From Cystobasidiopsis lactophilus (Eukaryota; Basidiomycota; Agaricostilbomycetes; Agaricostilbales; Chionosphaeraceae), in the NCBI GenBank assembly GCA_001599975.1, contig BCIO01000001.1:992001-1056000 (forward strand): a stretch of 64,000 bases of DNA. The letters are read 5' to 3'. The position numbers were made by a program, and so were the translations under genes. Each line of letters opens with the position of its first letter. Position 1 is the stretch's first letter. Positions 9,890-20,712 of this stretch are shown in pieces. The notes beneath the pieces are model-generated. The model was not told the origin of the DNA and did not search any database. It saw nothing but the letters and a program-made list of their open reading frames with translations.

Positions 9890-12535
9890 ATGGCAGAGAA
9901 TGTAAGCCCCTCCCGCCTCTGCGCGTCCGATGGCCCCAATGGCTCACACGTTTCCTATTTGCCTTGATACGCTGCAGAAGGTCCAAGCGTACGACTTTGA
10001 GAAGTTCCCCATCGACCTCAAGAAGTATGTGCCCATCCCCCTGGACCCGACCAAGGACAAGAAGCTGTCTGCCGAGCAGAAGCAGCACTTGGTGCGTCAA
10101 TCGATTGCTGTTGCTATTTGGGGGTGCGTTATTGAGACCGAGGCGAGCAGACCGCCAACATTGCCTTGTTGCGAGATGTGCTCGTCTTCTTCACTGCCAC
10201 TGGCGCTGCCCGAGGTGTCTCCGGCCACACTGGGTCTGTCTTCTAGTCCGCATTAAGCCCGAAAGTGTTGATTGCTCATGTTGGAGCCTGCAGCGGTGCG
10301 TTCGACACGCTGCCCGAGGTCGCCATCCTCCTCTCCTTCTTCAACGCCGACCACGACAAATCCAAGTTCGTCGACACTCTGTTTGATGAAGCTGGACATA
10401 GGGTTGCTTCCCAGTATCTGGTGGCCGCCCTGGACGGCCAGCTGCCGGTTGAGCAGCTCCTTCACTACCGCGAGGCCAACTCCAAGCTGCCCGGTCACCC
10501 TGAGTTGGGCCTCACCCCTGGCGTCAAGTTCTCCTCTGGCCGATTGGGTCACCTTTGGCCCCTCGGTGCGTTCGCATCTCACAGTTTTATACTACAGGCT
10601 GACTTCGCACAGTCAACGGTGTCGCCTTGGCCGACAGGAGCAAGACCGTCTTCTGCTTGGGTTCCGACGGTGCTCAGCAAGAGGGCGACGATGCCGAGGC
10701 TGCCAGGTTGGCTGTCGCCCAGAACCTGAACGTCAAGGTTATTGTGGACGACAACAACGTTACCATTGCGTCCGTTCTCCTTTGAGCGCTTTTCGGACGC
10801 ATCGGATAAACTGACCGACGGTGCCGAAAACAGCGGCCACCCTTCGGACTACCTCAAGGGCTACAGTGTTGCCAAGACGCTCGCCGGGCAGGGTCTGCAT
10901 GTCATCGAGGTCCAGGGCGAGGACATCGATTCGCTCTACGAGGGTTTGGTCGATGCCGTCACCCGCAACGGCCCCGTCGCCGTCGTCGTCAAGCGTGTGA
11001 TGGCTCCTGGCTTGCCCGGCATCGAGGGCTCTCCCCACGCTCACGATGTCGTCAAGGTGTACGTCGACTTTCGCCGAAGTTCTCGCCCCAAATTCATGCT
11101 GATAGTTCGCTCAACAGTGAGCCTGCGATCAAGTTCTTGGAGGCCAGGCATCCCAAGTGCGCCGCCATCCTCAAGGCCATCCAGCCCAGCAGCAACCCTC
11201 AGATCTACAAGGGCTCGTCCAAGGAGACCGGCGCTTGCCGAGTGCAGTTCGGCGAGGCCGTCAGCAATGTGCTCGACAAGACCTCGACAGAGGTCAACAA
11301 GGGCAAGGTCATTTGCATTGACTCGGATTTGGAGGGCTCGACCGGCTTGAGCGTCATCCACAAGAGGCACCCAGAGTAAGGCGCTTTTCCGCTTCGAGAG
11401 CGATTTGGGTCTCAAGTCATTGACACTCTCCCACACAGAGTCTTCATCCCCTCCGGCATCATGGAGCGCGGCAACTTCTCGGCCGCAGCAGGCTTTGGCG
11501 CCTTCAAGGCTGACCGATATGGCATCTTCAGGTGTGCTGTCCCCCTTGTGGACTTTATGCCAAAACTCAGGCTCGAACAATCCACAGCACTTTCTCGGCT
11601 TTCTCCGAGATGATCCTTTCTGAATTGACCATGGCCCGCCTCAACTTTGCCAACGTGCTCACCCACTTCTCCCACTCTGGCGTCGACGAGATGGCCGACA
11701 ACACCTGCCACTTTGGCATCAACCAGTTCTTCCTCGACAACGGCTTGGAGGATGCGTACGAGACCAAGCTCTACTTCCCTGCTGATACCGTGAGTCAGGT
11801 GTTAAACCTCGCTTTGACGTGAGACTGACTTTTTTTCGGTAGGCCCAAATGGATGCGTGAGTTCGCTGATGGCTGCATTCCTTGCGAATTGGTGATGATG
11901 ATAGTCTCCCACAGCGTCATCGACAAGGTGTTCTACGACAAGGGCCTCAAATTTGTCTTCTCGACCCGCTCCAAGGTGCCTTTCATCCTCAAGGAGGACG
12001 GCTCCAAGCTGTTCGGCGAGGGCTACAAGTTCCAGCCCGGCAAGGACGACATCATCCGCAAGGGCACCAAGGGCTACATCGTCTCCTACGGCGACATGCT
12101 CTACCGCTCTTTGGACGCCGTCGAGCGTCTCCGCGAGGAGGGCCTCGATGTCGGCCTGATCAACAAGTCGACCCTCAACGTCGTTGACGAGGACGTCCTC
12201 AAGGAGATCGGCTCGGCCGGCTTTGTGTTGGTGGCTGAGAGCTTGAACCAGAAGACCGGCTTGGGCAGCAAGGTACGGTTTTCGCCTCGAGCAATCTGTT
12301 GATCAGGTTTGACTCTTGTCGGTCGCAGCTCGGAACATGGCTTTTGGAGCGTGACCTCAAGCCTCGCTACGGCTACATGTAGGTGTCAAGTCTTTTTCGA
12401 CGGTGAAGAGATGCTCATACGACGAATGGCAGGGGCACCACCAAGGAAGGCTGTGGTGGACTGTGGGAGCAGATCCCCTTCCAAGGACTCGACCCGGCCT
12501 CCATCCTCCTCAAGGCCAAGCAGCTGATGAAGTGA
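9890..12535 (+). CDS. Transketolase-family enzyme (thiamine diphosphate dependent)
   Basis: Transfers two-carbon ketol units between sugar phosphates in the cytosolic pentose phosphate network, or is a close fungal relative. Exon 1 encodes only MAEN (9890-9901). Later exons give FFTATGAARGVSGHTGGAFD, then the cofactor-binding stretch CLGSDGAQQEGDDAEAARLA...VIVDDNN. The pyrimidine-binding domain contains GKVICIDSDLEGSTGL, IMERGNFSAAAGFGAF and SHSGVDEMADNTCHFGINQF. The C-terminal domain has TKGYIVSYGDMLYRSLDAVE and FVLVAESLNQKTGLG. The end is KAKQLMK (stop 12533-12535). About ten short introns; estimated length near 700 residues, normal for transketolase. It differs from the classical yeast TKL1 sequence, so it may belong to a separate fungal transketolase subfamily. 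Confidence 0.85.
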
Positions 12536-12666
12536 AGGGTGTGCGGACGCAAGAAACCTAAGTGATACCTAAAAGGGATTAAAGAGCAAGCCAAAGAAAA
12601 AGGGAATCTCGGTGCACCAAAATTTGAAACTAGAGACAGTGAACGATCAACTCGGTCCAGCAGCTT

Positions 12667-12726
12667 TGGACTGTGTGGCGACACTGTGGACTGTGCGGCG
12701 ACACTCTGGACTGTGCGGCGACACTG
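12667..12726. repeat. Three-copy 20-bp tandem repeat
   Basis: Three head-to-tail units of TGGACTGTGYGGCGACACTS at 12667-12686, 12687-12706 and 12707-12726; units differ at two positions only. It lies in the convergent gap between the transketolase stop (12535) and the DUF3431 gene stop (12875), so probably in 3' UTR. The rest of the gap shows nothing. Confidence 0.9.
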
Positions 12727-12874
12727 TGCAGTATGGTTTAAATTACACGGCTTGCACCTGCCGAATGTTCTAATTCCCGACATCTGGCCGAGAACGTCGC
12801 AAAACCGGTCGTTTATGGTTGGTTGAGTCTTGGTATATTGTGCAAGGGTATCACACGTCGAGTGGTATCAGTCA

Positions 12875-15312
12875 TCAAAGCACTGACGGACCTGTCAGTG
12901 TCCGAGTTGTGGCGAGGTTCGAAGAACCTACCTGGCATTGATCTGCGACAAAGGTATTGTCGTCACAATTGTCCGCTATGCTGGAGTCCAAGCAGCCAAA
13001 TATCATAGCCCTGGCAGAAATGTGAGCAGCTTTCAGAGGGCGACCGAAATGGATCATACCAGCTACGCTCTATTGAGTGGCCGATAAACGGGTTTTGTGG
13101 GCCGCCCGAATCTGCGACGATCTGAGCGCGAAGCCAGAACAACTCAAGGTGGACCACACCTTCTTGATCCATGTAGTTCCAATCGCTGGCGAGAAAGGAC
13201 TGTCAGAATCCGTGAGTGTCGAGTCTGAAAGAGCGGCCTCACCCTGGTTGCTTGTAGATCCAACTACCAGCGGGCTCGTGCAGCATGCTGCGGACGTGAG
13301 CGTACTTTTCATAGGCGCGCGCAAGAATCCTCTTCTTCGAGACCGCAAATTGCCCGGCGTATGAGGCTAGCTGCAGTGTAGGCGGACAAAACTGATCCAG
13401 TATATGAGCAAGATGCAACCAGGGCCGAAGCAAGAAGCTTCACCTTTCCCTCGAAGATCGAGTAAAGCTCGTGAGCCCGTTCAAAGTAGCCGTTTCCTTT
13501 CATGTCGCGTCCGCAATCCACTAATATAAGAGATCAGTGAGAGGGCCACTTGAAGAAGATGAGCGCCACGGCAAGCCACTCACGTTTTAGGTACGGCGCG
13601 AATGCCAGGAAGCCAGTGCGCTCGCTGAAGAGGGGCACCCTCGGTCTGCTCACCCATCCCCACGACAGGTGGTTCTGCAAGAAGAGCGTCTGCCCTGCCA
13701 GGCCTCTTGGTGTGACCCATCCGCCGAATTCATCCTGCACTAGGGCTGACTTGGGCCGCCAGGCCGCGGTCGGCAGAGATTCGTTGTAGTTGCGCAAAAT
13801 ATGCGTTAGGTAGGTGTCGCTTTCTCGACCAACGTTCGGAAGTCGGTAGACTTCATCGAATCCCAGCTCTTGCTTGAAATCATGCAGCGAGACGTCCTCG
13901 CCCTTCACGTAAGCGATGAAAGTCGGCTGACGGGTGATGACGGATTCGACAGAACGTAAGTGGGCTAGCTGGTCCCTGAGTTCGTCGAGGGGTTCATTCT
14001 AGTGCAATTGGAATAAATGCAGTGGGCGAAGGTTGTAGTTAAAGAGAACTCACAAAATACGAAACGACAATGTCGACACTGGGCTTGTCGGGATCGCTGA
14101 TGGCTGGCAAGTATGCCAAGAGGGAAGCTTCTTTGATCGTCCAGAAAAGAAAAGGGAGCAACGAGAGGCAGATGTAGACTTTGGATATGTGGGCGAGGGC
14201 CGGTCTTGAGCGCCACTGCGGGAGCGCCAGGGCGTCCGCTAGGGCATCGTGGCCTAAAAGACGACTGACGATATACCGACCAAGCAGGATGTTGCCTATG
14301 AGGATCGCTAGGGCGACAAGGGTGTAGGAGGGAAAGTTGTGGCGAACTTCAGCCGATGTGGCCAGTGCCAGGAACGCTTTTGGCAGCGTGAGGAGGACAA
14401 TTGCTACTAGAGAATCGATCCGGCAGATAAGGTTGATCAAAGAGGCGTGTTCGACAGCTGCTGAACAGGCGAAGAGAACGACCAGCCCGGGTGGCGGCAC
14501 GTGCGAGGGCAGCTGATGAACCGAACCAAACGCGAGTGTACAGACGGAGAGGAAGCTGGTGCAGAGAATGGCAGCGGTCTGTATGCTGGTATCAGATTCG
14601 CTGGCCTCCCCCCGTACCGGGTAGCGAGACTCACAGTAGCATAGCCGGTCAGCATCGTCCCTGGTGACGGTCCCGCGTTAACTTTCCACCTCTTCAGCGC
14701 TACTAGCAGCAATGCCTGTAGCACGAAGGCCAATGTAGCACATCCTGCCCCCAGAACAGCGACTTTAACGCTATGCAAGGCGAACCCAAGCGCTGTGGTG
14801 AGGGCCAGAAGAGCGGCAGACGTCGGCGGCGTGGGCGTTGAAAGATTGGCGAGTGGCAGAAGAAGCAAGAGGATGGGGATGGCAAAGTAGTGGAGAGCTT
14901 CAGAGACGCCGAAAGGGAGATACTGGGCCGAGATGGCGAGGGAAGCTCGCAGGACGGCGCCAAAGCTGCCGACGAGCACGCTGTTGCCCGTCAGGGGTAT
15001 TTTCTTGTCGTCTGGAAGCAACCAATCCGCCCTGTATGGGAACCAGCGAGCGACCAAAGCCGCGGTCCAACAAATCCCGGCGGTCGTGCAAAAACCAACA
15101 ACGGGAAGGAGCAAGGTCTGCCAGAACTCGGCAGAGTACTTGAGGGCTCTTGAAAACAGGGATGCTGTTATCAGAGATGCCACGCAATATGCGACGCCCA
15201 GCGCGAGCGTCCCCCGATTCCAATCATCGAATTCATGGCGTGTTGGGGCCGGTGCATCGGCAGTGAGCAGCTCTTCGAAGTGGTCTTCCTTTTCCGGCAG
15301 CGACATGGTCAT
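12875..15312 (-). CDS. Multi-spanning membrane protein fused to a DUF3431 domain
   Basis: The start is at 15312 (MTMSLPEKEDHFEELLTADA). The first part has about ten hydrophobic segments resembling a drug/metabolite or TPT-type carrier (for example VGSFGAVLRASLAISAQYLP, SEALHYFAIPILLLLLPLA). After a short linker the second part matches DUF3431, a domain of fungal glycosyltransferase-like proteins: YRLPNVGRESDTYLTHILRN, LFLQNHLSWGWVSRPRVPLF, YAGQFAVSKKRILARAYEKY, and the closing FIGHSIERSW + AMIFGC. Exons join through introns of about 45-60 nt, including one splitting the last Trp codon (near 13030-13080). The tail (stop 12875-12877) is variable. Activity is unproven; the fusion suggests a membrane-anchored sugar-modifying protein in the secretory pathway. 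Confidence 0.75.
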
Positions 15313-15462
15313 CTAAGAGTCGTTTTTGAGCGTGTGCATGCTTCTGCCAGACGAAGCAAGCGGCGGTTTGCGGACAACATGGGTTTGAAACTTTCAATTG
15401 CATCGCCCAGTCTGGCACCCGGCTGCGATGACGATCCGACGCGTTAAATTGGCAGATTGGAG

Positions 15463-17196
15463 CTACGCAGAGGCGTCTACAAGAGGTTCTGAAGGCTCTA
15501 ACACGATGCTGTCTGGAGGCTCTGTCGATTTGACCATGGGCGGAATCCAGAAGAAGACGAGCAAAGCCGACGCGAGGATGAGGCCAACGTCGATGCCTGC
15601 CACAACCCTGGCCACATTTTCAGCACAGCAAAGAAGTTGTCAAAGAGCGACTCACTTCCACCCCGTCTGCACGCCGGTGGCGTCCAAGATCTGGCCCGCG
15701 ACGATTGGGCCAACCAATGCACCGACCGAGAACGTGCAATTGAAAGCTCCAAAGACGTGGGCCGGCCCTAGGAATTCGATGATGCTCGTCATTTCGCTAA
15801 GGCCAGCCATCACGGGCACTAGGACTGTTCGGAAAGCAGCTTAAGCCGTCAAGCAGCACGAGCGACGGGGAGGATGGCGCTCACCTGCCGTGCCGAGCGC
15901 GCCACCCAGCGCCAAGATGACGATGAACGCAGCAAGTGGCAGTTGCGGAATGATGAGCAGGCCAAATGGCACAGCACAACCCGCGAGGCAGACCACAATC
16001 AAATTGCGGTTGCCGAATCTGTTGACGAGGCGACCAGCGATGGGGCTGACAACAAAACTCGGGGCCAAAGCTACGTGGCCGCGCCCCGGGTCAGCAGAGT
16101 TGGTGAGATCATTTGTGGCCGACATACCCGCTAAGAAGATCAGGCCAGCGCCTTGTGGATCCTGATTGTATCGGCTCTGGAGGTAAAGTGTGAGAGAGGC
16201 GTCGAGAAGGCCGCCAAATAGGATCCCGTTCAGTGCCGATATCCAAAGGAGAGTCACGGCCTGCTTCGATGTGAAAAAGAGTCGGAGCGCACGCCATGGC
16301 CGCGGTGCTGGGGATTGGTCGTCCACACCCTTCTCTTGCTCAGGGGCCCGAGCTTTGCGTCCTTTGGGGGTGGTGTAGCGAAAGGCGATACGATGCTCAA
16401 CGACAAGAAGGCGCAAAACGAGGTCCAAGCCGCACAGTGCCAGCGCAAACTCAAACGGCGCGTAGAAGCCGCCGTTGGCATATCTGGGAGCATAAAATCA
16501 GTCAACTAAATTCGTAGAGGGGATCACTCTTGAGCAAACTTACAAAACTCCGCCCAGAGGGGAGCCGATCAACGAGCCCACGCTGAAACCCATCACAACG
16601 TTCCCCAACGCTGTCGGGAGATCTTCGGGATCCACAGAGTCGCAGACGAGAGCCATCCCTATAGTCCAGATCACTGTGCCCGAAAACCCTTGCAAGATAC
16701 GGGCGACCAGCCTGAAGAAAGAGTCAGTCGGTTGTCTGCAGACATTCAAAGGCAGTGGCCAACATGAGGGCAAAGCTTCGGCTCAGCATGAACATGACGA
16801 TCGAGCCGCACATGAACACAAGGGCGGCCAGGAGGCCATACTGGCGATTTGTCGTGAGTTCGCCGATGTACGCAGCTGGTGGCGACGAGATGATCAAACC
16901 ACCGGCATACGCCGCGATCAACCAACCCGTTAAGGACGGGACATTCTGGTAGCCCAAAGCTTGAAGACGGAAAGGCACAACGGGAACACTGCCAACATTT
17001 TGATCTTCAGTTTGCTTGCGGAGGGATCAGAGGCGCGTCAAACGGCCCACATTAAGCCATATATGGCCATATCAGTCAGCAGGGCTAATGCCACTGCGAC
17101 AACGATGAAAATGCTGCTTGACCGCCATTTGAGCAGGAAAGGTGCTTTCCGCGACTCTGAATGCCGGCCATCGCGGAAACGAGCTTTAAAAGGCAT
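15463..17196 (-). CDS. MFS transporter (DHA1/VMAT-like multidrug family)
   Basis: Proton-coupled facilitator of the major facilitator superfamily with about twelve membrane segments. The start at 17196 gives MPFKARFRDGRHSESRKAPF and a first membrane helix ending DMAIYGL. An intron with donor GTGGGC then joins to IVPVVPFRLQALGYQNVP. Later exons show GWLIAAYAGGLIISSPPAAY, ARILQGFSGTVIWTIGMALV, VSPIAGRLVNRFGNRNLIVV (motif A of the second half) and HVFGAFNCTFSVGALVGPIV. The C-terminal helix ends FFWIPPMVK before an acidic tail (stop 15463-15465). The central loop is Lys/Pro-rich. The substrate is unknown; this family exports drugs, amines or secondary metabolites. It is unrelated in close sequence to the duplicated MFS pair at 21.9-28.2 kb. 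Confidence 0.82.
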
Positions 17197-17479
17197 AAAC
17201 TAGCTGGTATAACTGATTTCTAATGACATGGTTGACGCGAAGACACGAAAGACACGGAGCTGCTGGTTGGTGCAGGCCAAGAACGCGGAGGAGTCAAGCA
17301 GCAGTCTGCTGCAGTCGCTTATTATTTTCACGTGTCACTCATTGCTGCATGTGCCACCTGGAACCGTATGGATTGGGCAATATCTTCGTTTAGATGAAAG
17401 ATAACGCGTGACGGGCGACGTCAAATGAAGGCCTAAGGCGAGAGCCACGCCGATGGCTCCTTCCCAGCCTCTCGAGCCG

Positions 17480-18579
17480 TCAGCGCCCTTTGATAGTCTT
17501 CGGTCTTGAATGAGCGCCTGCCGCTGTGAACTTGCTGGACGAGGTCGGCCAGCATCTGCGGTAAGGGCTTTTCGTGAGCGCGATCGCAAAGGTCAACTGG
17601 TGGCGGCGACACACCGTCCTCTCGGCTTCGTTCCTGTTGCAGTTGGTCCACCAGCGCGACATCGAGGACTTCAAGTAAGATCCATTGAAGTTGCCAAACT
17701 CAGACTGCTCGACCAGGAAGTACATAATGAAAGCGGCCTGGCAATGGGCACACGCATTCAGTCATAGAGCAAAAAAACCACACGCCTTCTATGCCTCACA
17801 TGGTATTTGGGGAGACCTAATTCGCCGAAGCACTTGAAGATGCGCGATATGCGAAGGTAGTTGTGACTGCTCTGCTCCAGATTGTCGAAGCAAGGTTCGT
17901 AGTGGTCGGTCCTGGCCAGCTCGCCCGTCTCTTCGTCCATCAGCTCCAGCCCGTACTGCTCAGACAGCTTTCGTTGAGCGATTTTATTGTAGCGGGAGCG
18001 AGATAGTCACTTACGAAGTCGAGCATGAGCCGGTACGACGTGATGAGGCGGTCCTTGACAGACGTGTCGATGATCATGGCGTCGATCTCGCCTGTGTATG
18101 ATTCACATTAGCATCTTACTAAGACTTGAATGCAATGACAGCCTGACTTTGTTGCAGAGGTTCCGACTCGTGATTCATGCCGTGCTCGCGAATGGGGAAT
18201 AGCCACCTGTCAGTTGTCTTAGTCAAAGCCTTGTCTCTTTCACAGTCAGGCTTTCTTACTGAATGAAGCCATGGCGAGACTCTAAGATGTTGTATTTGCC
18301 CTTCCACTGCCGGTGCAGGTCGTCGATCAGCAGGCCATCTGGTCTGCACCTGAGGGAGCCCGTGTAGAAGTGCAAGTTGTCTGTCCCGCCGTTGTCGCTC
18401 AAGCCTGGGTACTCGTCAAGGTAGTCTCGCACGTCTCGGGGCAGCGACATGGCTGGTTGAGCTTGGGCCCGTTGCAAAACGGTCTGGAGTTTGGAGAGCT
18501 TGATGCCCAGTGTGGCGGCCCTTGTAGCTGAAGGCGAATGAAGAGTTCGGAAGAGAGTACTTTTGAGGCTTGGGAGCAT
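17480..18579 (-). CDS. Opioid growth factor receptor (OGFr) conserved-domain protein
   Basis: The domain can be read across several exons: DYLDEYPGLSDNGGTDNLHF, YNILESRHGFIQ + WLFPIREHGMN, then SYRLMLDF + YGLELMDEETGELARTDHYE, then NLEQSSHNYLRISRIFKCFG. This order matches the conserved OGFr domain of animal and fungal proteins, whose fungal role is unknown. The last exon gives EFGNFNGSYLKSSMSRWWTN and runs to the stop at 17480; an overlapping frame extends to 17433, so the exact C-terminus is uncertain. The start at 18579 (MLPSLKSTLF) is the longest choice; MSLPRDVRDYL about 45 residues later is the alternative. Neighbour TXNDC9 lies upstream on the same strand. Confidence 0.75.
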
Positions 18580-18807
18580 TCAGAGGGCAACCGTCATCGC
18601 TTGGGAGATTTGGCCAACGAGGAGCAAGAGGATTCGGACGCCCTCTCTCGAGTCTCAGCCGAGGCTCGTGGTCAAAGAATCTGAGAGCCCATCGTCGGCG
18701 CGTTCACGAGTGCAGTAGTATACAAACAGTCAGGCAGACAAGACTGAGCACGAACGCTCCCCAAGCCACGCTACCCCTTAGGGCGCCTCAACGCCCACCC
18801 CATCGGC

Positions 18808-19611
18808 TCATTGCTCTTTACTTATGCAGCCTGTGGTACGACCAGACTCTCAGCGCGAAAGACAAACCGCAAGAGGAAACAACTGACCAGACTGGCTAAG
18901 TCGGAGTTCGAGCTGAGCGATCGTGAAGTTGTCAGAGTCGGTCGGCGCCAGCCCTTCGAAGCCAGTGATCCTGTCGACGAAGGAGGATCAGCATAATGAT
19001 ATGTAACAGTGCACAGGGGTGGAAAGAGGAACGTGCCTATCCTTAGAGATGCCGTCGACGAAGCAGATGACGCAGGGAAGCACTTGGATCTCAAGCTTGG
19101 TGACCAGGAATGGAACATTCGCGACATCAGCCTTCAGAAACAGAGTGGAGAAGTATGTGGGTGCCAGTTTCTGTCCGACTTTCGTGAGTTAAAAGACGGC
19201 CATGGAGAGAAGGGGAGCGCTCACTTCCAGCTGGCTGTCCATGATGCGACACCGCCGAAAGTCTTTATGGTAGAAGTGGACCACAGCCGTCTTTGCTTTT
19301 CTGTACCAGGAATGAGCGTTGCCAGGCAATCGCGAGAGGCCAGAGCGCACGCTACCGTTTGCATGAGGGCCTTCTCGTCCGTCACGTCTGTTAGCCGTCC
19401 GTGGTTGCCTTCGCGCATCTTTTCCGCTTGCTTCATCCTTTTCTGCACGTCAGGAAGGCGTTCACAGAGCCAGATGGGCAACTTTCACGCACTGGGCTGC
19501 CAGCTCCTCGAGCCGCTTCTCGCGAAAATCCGCATAAAAGTCGTCCTCATCCAGGTCGCTCAGGTTGATTTCCTCGTCAGATTGCTCTTCGCGGTAGTTT
19601 GTGTCTTCCAT
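18808..19611 (-). CDS. PLP1: Thioredoxin-like phosducin-family protein (TXNDC9/Plp1 type)
   Basis: Co-chaperone of the CCT/TRiC chaperonin that helps fold tubulin and other clients. The start at 19611 gives MEDTNYREEQSDEEINLSDL and an acidic helical N-terminus. The thioredoxin-like domain follows: KTAVVHFYHKDFRRCRIMDS, LAPTYFSTLFLKADVANVPF, LVTKLEIQVLPCVICFVDGI, then ITGFEGLAPTD and FTIAQLELRLSQSG. It has the DFRRCRIMD motif typical of TXNDC9/Plp1 rather than a redox CxxC. The last intron joins SG to CISKEQ (stop 18808-18810). The start codon is 162 bp from that of the YjbQ-family gene, so the two share a divergent promoter. Confidence 0.88.
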
Positions 19612-19772
19612 GGCTGCTTGAAAGCGGACTGTCGTTGTCAGTGGTCGCCGTCTGCTCAAGACAGGTTGGATACGAAGGACGACTTGCTTTCCCTTTTGTT
19701 CACCTCTCGATAGCCCAGTGGTGCTCCCAAAAGAAGTTATTCTCTCCTGCATTCACACCACAACGACCGGCA

Positions 19773-20575
19773 ATGCCTTACCAGACCACTTTCACGCTGG
19801 TTCGCGCATCTCCCTGCGATCATTGGCGTGCTTGAATGACTCTTTCGCAAAGGCCCGGAGGACCAAGGGCTGTTATCTTGTCACCGACGAGGTCACTTCA
19901 AAGATCCGAGAGGGTCTACAGGTGAGCCCAAGGGGGCATTTTCGGCCGTGGAAGCTCCCTCATCTGTCGTCAGGGCTGCGACGTTGGCTTGCTGCATCTC
20001 TTCATTCAACACACCTCAGCCGCATTAACATTGAACGAGAACTACGACAGTGATGTCAGAAAGGACATGAACATGGCCTTGGATTCTGTTGTGAGCTGTC
20101 ATCTCTTTGCTCGACAGCTTGCAGGGCGCGCTTTAAGGACAGTATGACTTTGCCTGCCACAGATCCCTGAGACCCTACCTTGGCTACACACAGATGAGGG
20201 GCCTGACGACAGCGCAAGCCACACCAAGGCCAGTCTGATTGGCTCGAGCATATCCATTCCAATTTCTCAAGGAGTAAGTCGCTTGCCCCTGCATCGGCGT
20301 GCGTCACCGCCAATCCGTCTACAACAGAAGCTGGCGCTGGGCACGTGGCAAGGGATCTATCTGTGTGGTATGCGCTTAATTCAAGGCTGCCTTCCTTCCT
20401 CTGCCCAGCTGACTGACTATCTGCATGCAGAATTCAGAGAGTACGGAACATGGCCCAATCGCCTTGGAAACCTTCTCATTTCTTATATCTCTCTAATAGG
20501 ATGGCGCATACCAGGAAAGTCGTCGCCACCATCATGTGTGTGGACGTTGCTGTTTGTTTGACTAAAGCGGTCTGA
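19773..20575 (+). CDS. YjbQ/UPF0047-family protein
   Basis: Small single-domain protein. Exon 1 is MPYQTTFTL (19773-19799). Later exons give [58 protein letters not shown], then [20 protein letters not shown] and [16 protein letters not shown]. The [11 protein letters not shown] and [13 protein letters not shown] motifs define the YjbQ family, whose bacterial members have weak thiamin-phosphate-synthase-like activity; the eukaryotic role is not settled. A 74-nt intron (GTACGG donor near 20435, ending before 20517) restores the usual ending KVVATIM. The terminal residues and stop (given here as 20573-20575) depend on whether a further intron is used. About 140 bp later HGH1 begins on the same strand. 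Confidence 0.82.
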
Positions 20576-20712
20576 CGTATGTGCTTGCAGCCCCTGAAAC
20601 AAGCCACCGCCGTGTGCCAGTGACTCTGAACCACCACAAGAGCGAGGAGCAACAAACAAGGGGTCGGGCAAGCGAACGGCAGTGGGCGAACTCTTCTCTC
20701 TTCCAACCCACC

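Noticed and set aside
16980-17060. Micro-exon or frameshift in the 15.5-17.2 kb MFS gene
   Set aside because: Using a donor two codons earlier (GTGGGC) joins IYGL to IVPVVPFRLQALGY in frame with one normal intron.
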